The notes under the pieces were generated by a model. The model had not been told where the DNA came from, did not search any database, and saw nothing but the letters and a program-made list of their open reading frames with translations. Below are positions 42,996-48,900 of a DNA stretch of 64,000 bases, piece by piece (within the stretch, counting starts at the first letter, position 1; each line of letters begins with the position of its first letter). This stretch comes from Elgaria multicarinata webbii (taxonomy: Eukaryota; Chordata; Lepidosauria; Squamata; Anguidae). The DNA lies in contig NC_086183.1 in NCBI RefSeq assembly GCF_023053635.1, positions 29,399,501 to 29,463,500 on the forward strand. The letters run 5' to 3'. The position numbers and the translations under genes were made by a program.

Positions 42996-45909
42996 GTAGT
43001 AGTAGTAGTAGTAGTAGTAGTAAGCCCCCCACCCCTGCCTTTGCCATTCTCACTAATCCTTTATTAAGTCTTGACTTCCCCACTATCAAATTCTAAGCTC
43101 TCTGGGCAAGAGACTGGCTGTTTTCTACAGTAGTGAGCACATAGGTGGCAGCAAACATTTCAACAGCAGTAATGAGAACATCCCAGTGATATCGATGCAG
43201 CAGTCCTGTGCCTTCAAAACAGAGCTCCCGCTGACTCTCTTGCCACGGCCGTGCACACTGTTATTTTCAGTAACTGTGCAACCGGTCTCTTGTGTCAAAA
43301 AAGGATCTCCTCCAGGTGACCCGGCAGAGAAGTCTGGAAATGGGAAGAGAGATGTTTCTCCTCATTGCCTCTGCGCTTCTATTTTCAGGATGTGGATGTA
43401 GCACAAATTATGAACATTGTGTGGGAAAGCAGGCAAGTCAGAATGTTGGGGACTAGTGACTTGTGTCCTGTTATTAGCAACCCTGGTGGTTTCAGTTTCA
43501 CAAGCCCTGCTGAATGTTAAAATTACATCCTTCATTTGGCTCGAACTCAAGAACACTATAATATTGTCCATCCGTCATCGTCCCCCCACAAGATATTTAG
43601 CTGTTGACAGTTTAGTGTATTGTTGGTATTGTGTGATTGATAAGTTAGGAATACATATTGTACATGCAGGCAAACGTGTGTTAAGTTGGAGGGTTTTATC
43701 TGATGAAATGTTTTATTTTGTTATGCATTTGTTTATTAACTTATTTATTACATTTGTATACTGCCCATTAGCTGAGGCTCTCTGGGCAGTGCACAATTAA
43801 AACCATAAAATACAACAGTGGCAGATAAATTTAAAACAGCGGTTCTCAACCTGTGGGTCGGGACCCCTTTGGGGGTCGAACGACCCTTTCACAGGGGTCG
43901 CCTAAGACCATCCGAAAACACATATTTCCGATGGTCTTAGGAAACTGTATTGACTGAACTATGTCATGTATCATCTTTTGTATTATTAAAGCTATTGTTA
44001 TGTATTATTTTCATTAGCCAACCATCTCATGACAATGGATTGTGTAGAGAAGAACGAAAATAATTTTATGGTTGGGGGTCACCACAACATGAGGAACTGT
44101 ATTAAAGGGTCGCGGCATTAGGAAGGTTGAGAACCACTGATTTAAAACATTAAAAGTTAAAAAGGCGATACAAAACCAACTAATTTAAAATCCACAGAAA
44201 GCCTGTGTAAAAAGATATGTTTACAGGAGGTGTTTTAAAAGATGTCGTGCTTTCCGCCTCCCGAACCACACTAGGGAGGGTTTTCCAGAGGGCGGGTACC
44301 ACTACAGTGTTCTTGACGCTGCTGGCATGTTTTTAGAGAAACATGGTTTTACTCAGGTTCGGGTAATAAACAATCTTCTGTACATCTTTGAGGTCTCTTC
44401 CTTTTTTATTCCTGCTGCACTTGGTACAGACTTTGTCAGTGGCTGGTAAAGGGATCCAATTTGTATAACTTTCAGCAAAGCACCCTTTACTCCGCAATAA
44501 AACTGTCCACTGTGAAGAACGTTCGGAATTACTTTATAAGACCGCCCACCATCTTGAAATGGCTTTCTATGATTCCGTTTCCTCCTACCTTTTCATGGCT
44601 GCTTCTGGTATTCTTTCTTATTGACAAGGGTGCTAAGATCTTTAAAACAGGCAAAATCAAAGGAGCTACCAGTGTAGCTTCTAATCAAAATTAGTAATGA
44701 AAAACATCGTAATCTGTGTTTCTATTGTTTTGTACTCTGTGGAAAGAGTAGTTTGTGCAGAATTCAATGTAACCTGAGCAGAATTATCAAATTTCTGCAC
44801 AAATAAATAACCGAAATTCTGCACTCTTGATAAATTATGCACAAGAAGTATATATTCCATCTGTCAGGGATGCTTTAGGGTGGATTCCTGCATTGAGCAT
44901 GGGGTTGGACTTGATGGCCTTATAGGCCTCTTCCAACTCTACTATTCTATGATTCTATGTAACCAAAATAAAATCAACATAAAACTACCTAAGAAGCTAA
45001 AACTAGTGTCAATTAAAGCTAATTAAGTCAAGAATAATCACCTTCATAGTACTGAAGGGGTGGAATAAAAAGAGGAAGGTTTTCCACAATAAAACACTGT
45101 GGACGTGATGTACAGCAACCAAAAGAACTGCTGCCACACTCAAGAGAAAACTATTCTGCCTTTCAACAAGGCAGTGCAGAATCTTTTGGAGAGCTTACCC
45201 CCAAATTCTTACACTAAGCAGAATGTGCGAAGAATTTCTAGCGAGGTGCTTTGAAATGCCATCAACCTGAGTGAAGGCTGAAACACAAATGCTACATGCA
45301 TGCAGCATTGCAATAATCTCATTTAAGAGCAGCATTTGGTATTGAAAGAGAAATTAATGTACTAAACAGCTCCAGCCATCTCTGTTTGAACCAGTCATTG
45401 TTTTTACATAATAACCATTTCAGTAAGCCACACATCCATCTGTAATAAAGTAGTGTTATCCACAAAATATGGACATTGTGGGGGGGGGACGACGACGACA
45501 CACACACACAATTCAGATTGTGTGGAGTTTGGAGGATTGTCCAATACATGCATAGTGGACTTGTGCAACACAGCTTCCCCAGCTTACTTCCAAAGGCAAC
45601 AGTTCAGGGCATACACAGAATACGCACCCCAAACTGCTACTGCAGGATCTCTTTTAAATATTGAGTTTGTTCTGACTCTATACTGTTAGCTTCACCCTAC
45701 CCGGTGCCTGTTTGCATTCTCTTTCCCTCCTTATTGTTTACTGCAACTTTATTAGATTGTAAGCCTATGCGGCAGGGTCTTGCTATTTACTATGTATAAT
45801 CTGTACAGCACCATGTACATTGATGGTGCTATATAAATAAATAATAATAATAATAATAATAATAATAATCTATTCGGCAACAGGTAAAGATCACCCTCTA
45901 CTCCCAGAC

Positions 45910-45960
<51 letters not shown>

Positions 45961-48900
45961 TTTATATAGCACCATCAATGTACATGGTGCTGTACAGAGT
46001 AAAACAGTAAATAGCAAGGCCCTGCCGCATAGGCTTACAATCTAATAAAATCATAGTAAAACAATAAGGAGGGGAAGAGAATGCCAACAGGCACAGGGTA
46101 GGGTAAGCAGGAACAGGGTAGGGTAAAACTAACAGTATAAAGTCCGCACAACATCAAGTTTAATGGTACATGATGAAGCATCTATATCTGCTGTTTTAAA
46201 ATAGGTCGACTAGGAAAAAACATCACTTATTTAAATCACTTTTAGCTGTTTACATTGTTTTAATTTTTCTATGTTAAACAGTTTAGACTATTTTTATTAT
46301 TATTTTGTAGTTTTACAAATTGTTATAAACTGCCCAGAGAGCTTTGGTTACGGAGTGGTATAGAAATGAAATACGCAATGAGCTGCAAAGCGAACAGTGC
46401 TTTATTTTTCTGCAGAAAGTTGTCCATTTCATAAGGTCATTAATAAAATTTATTTTATTTATTTAGAACCTGTATATACTGCTTAATATAATACACTCTC
46501 TAATCACTTTGAATGCATGCCAATTGCAAATACAGTATTAGGCAAGCCTGGCAGTTTCAAAGTTGTAATTAATGTTTTTTAGGTGATTACCCCTAGCACA
46601 CATATATGTCTCAGACTGAAAAACGAATAAATAGCGACAGTGAAACTAAAGGTGCCCCAACAATAACTTTTGTCGAAGGAAGCTGAATTCTGTTGAATCA
46701 TATGAGCAGTATATCATGCACATTACTTTGGGTTACTAAAATTAATTTGCATAAACAGTGTCCAGTACCTTTGTTTTTTCCTAAAATATAAAGAATATAA
46801 GGGGAGTGCATGTTATTATCTTTAAATTTTTAGAAGTAGTCTTAGAAGAATGTCTATATAATAGAATATTTCAATATAATATTTGAATCACATTAACTGA
46901 GCTTTAATTTTTTCTTTAAATAGTTTTGGTCAAATACTTATGATGTATTGGGACAAAAAATTAACATGGACTATTTTTTTTAGCTTTGTTGTTTACTAAA
47001 TAGAAGTAAAATAAACATGTTAAACATAAGTAAAATCAACATGCATCCGCTACAAACTTGTATTTGCAATGGAAAATTTCCAGAAAATATTCCAATGCAT
47101 TTTTTTATTTATTTTTTTGGAAAATCCACATCACTGCCACTAATGACTTCAATGAAACCAGGATATGTCTAGCACAGAGTTCTTTCTGTGTGGCCACAGG
47201 CACTGGCTGGCCGCACTGATTTCTACACGATATGATTGTGCTGTGGCTGCACTTAAAACCACCCGACATGTCTGTAGCCTCATCTGCCACTTCTGAAGCT
47301 CAATGTAAGAACCTCTGGACTAGCAGAATGAGGTGCGCCCATCTCAATGACACCCCACCACAAGGCATACTTGCTGATGGAACCGCATGTGGCTTTTAAT
47401 TAAAGACGAGCATTTTAAAACCTCATTGTCACAGAGATGTATTTGAAAGTCAGTAAGTGATGTCAGTCAGTCCACAGGCTGACTCAGGTTTTGAAGGATA
47501 ACTGTTTCAGAATACTGCAGTGTGACAGCTGCCATGATCCTTAAAGATGACAACTATACGAAGCAATTTAATCAACATAATTTGTATACTAATTACAGCC
47601 CTAAAGATCATGAAGTTTCCCAAGATAGCCCTTCAGATTGAACTAGTCTTTTTCATTCTCCCCCCAGTTCATAACTGGAATATTTTGGCCTTATAAACAC
47701 AGAGAGTTCTAGCAGAATACAACACTGGTACTCTAAGTATGACTAAATCTGGATCCAACCCGTGGTTTGTAACCATCCAGTTTTGGTTAACAGAAATGGG
47801 ACAAATTAGAATATACTCTAAAAACTGGTTGTTGTTTTTATTTATTTGTTTTTTGGAGGGGGGAGGCAGAACAGTGCCCATTCCTTCCACCCTTCCTTCT
47901 TTTTCTTTTCTTTTTTAAAATGTATCAGTGATGCAAAATCATGCTGTTATGACAATGGGTTGGTTCAGATGTATACCAAACCATGGTTTGGTACTCGGAT
48001 AATGACTCTAGTCCTGGTGAAGTCTCTCTTCCTCCCTCAGTTACAATTGATTACTTTTTCTTTAGTGAGAACTATAGTTTGCTATAACATCTGAACTAGC
48101 AAGCTATGCTTTGAGCATTCCCTCAAAACCAGGAATGCACCACTATACCCATTTCTCACATATATACACCTTTTCTTCAATTACCATTGAGTTACCATAA
48201 ATACCACAGTCCTATGTGAACCCAACCATTCACCCAGGTAAAGCAAACTACACTCTAATGAGAACAGTAAATGACCACAGGGCTATTAGTCCAGTACATG
48301 GCAGAAAATATTACTCCCTCTCCAAAAATCTGTGCATGCACCTGGAGTTCCGAACAAAAGTATTTACACAGGAACATTTCTGATATATTCCTTAGTGCTG
48401 AACAAGTGCATTCAAATTGACTTTCCAAACACCCATTTATCTCCAGACAAAAAAAAAATAGTGAAATTTAACACACACACACCAAAAAAGTTGCACAGCT
48501 CCAAATTACCGTTGGGCATGCCAGTTCAATTACTCTATTCTAGAAGATCAGCACAACAACCAATGTAAGGTATCCTCAAAAACATCACATGCAAATCCCC
48601 AAACTTCAGTACCATCTCAGGACAAGTTCAAAGTTACTTTTATGGCTGTCAATAAAGCAGAAACTCTTTGATGTTGAGGGGGGAATCAAGTATTCTTGAT
48701 GCAAACACGATAACCCAAGATAAGAGAAAGACCCCTAAAAAAATCTCTTAAAAAATAGAATACAAAATTCACCCAAATAAAACAGTTCTGAAAACATTTG
48801 CATGGCAATATGTCTGTCTGCAACACAGTCCTAATATGATGCTTTGCAACATCACACTTGCAAAACAGCTAGCATGCATCATGGCTAGGACCCACGTGTT

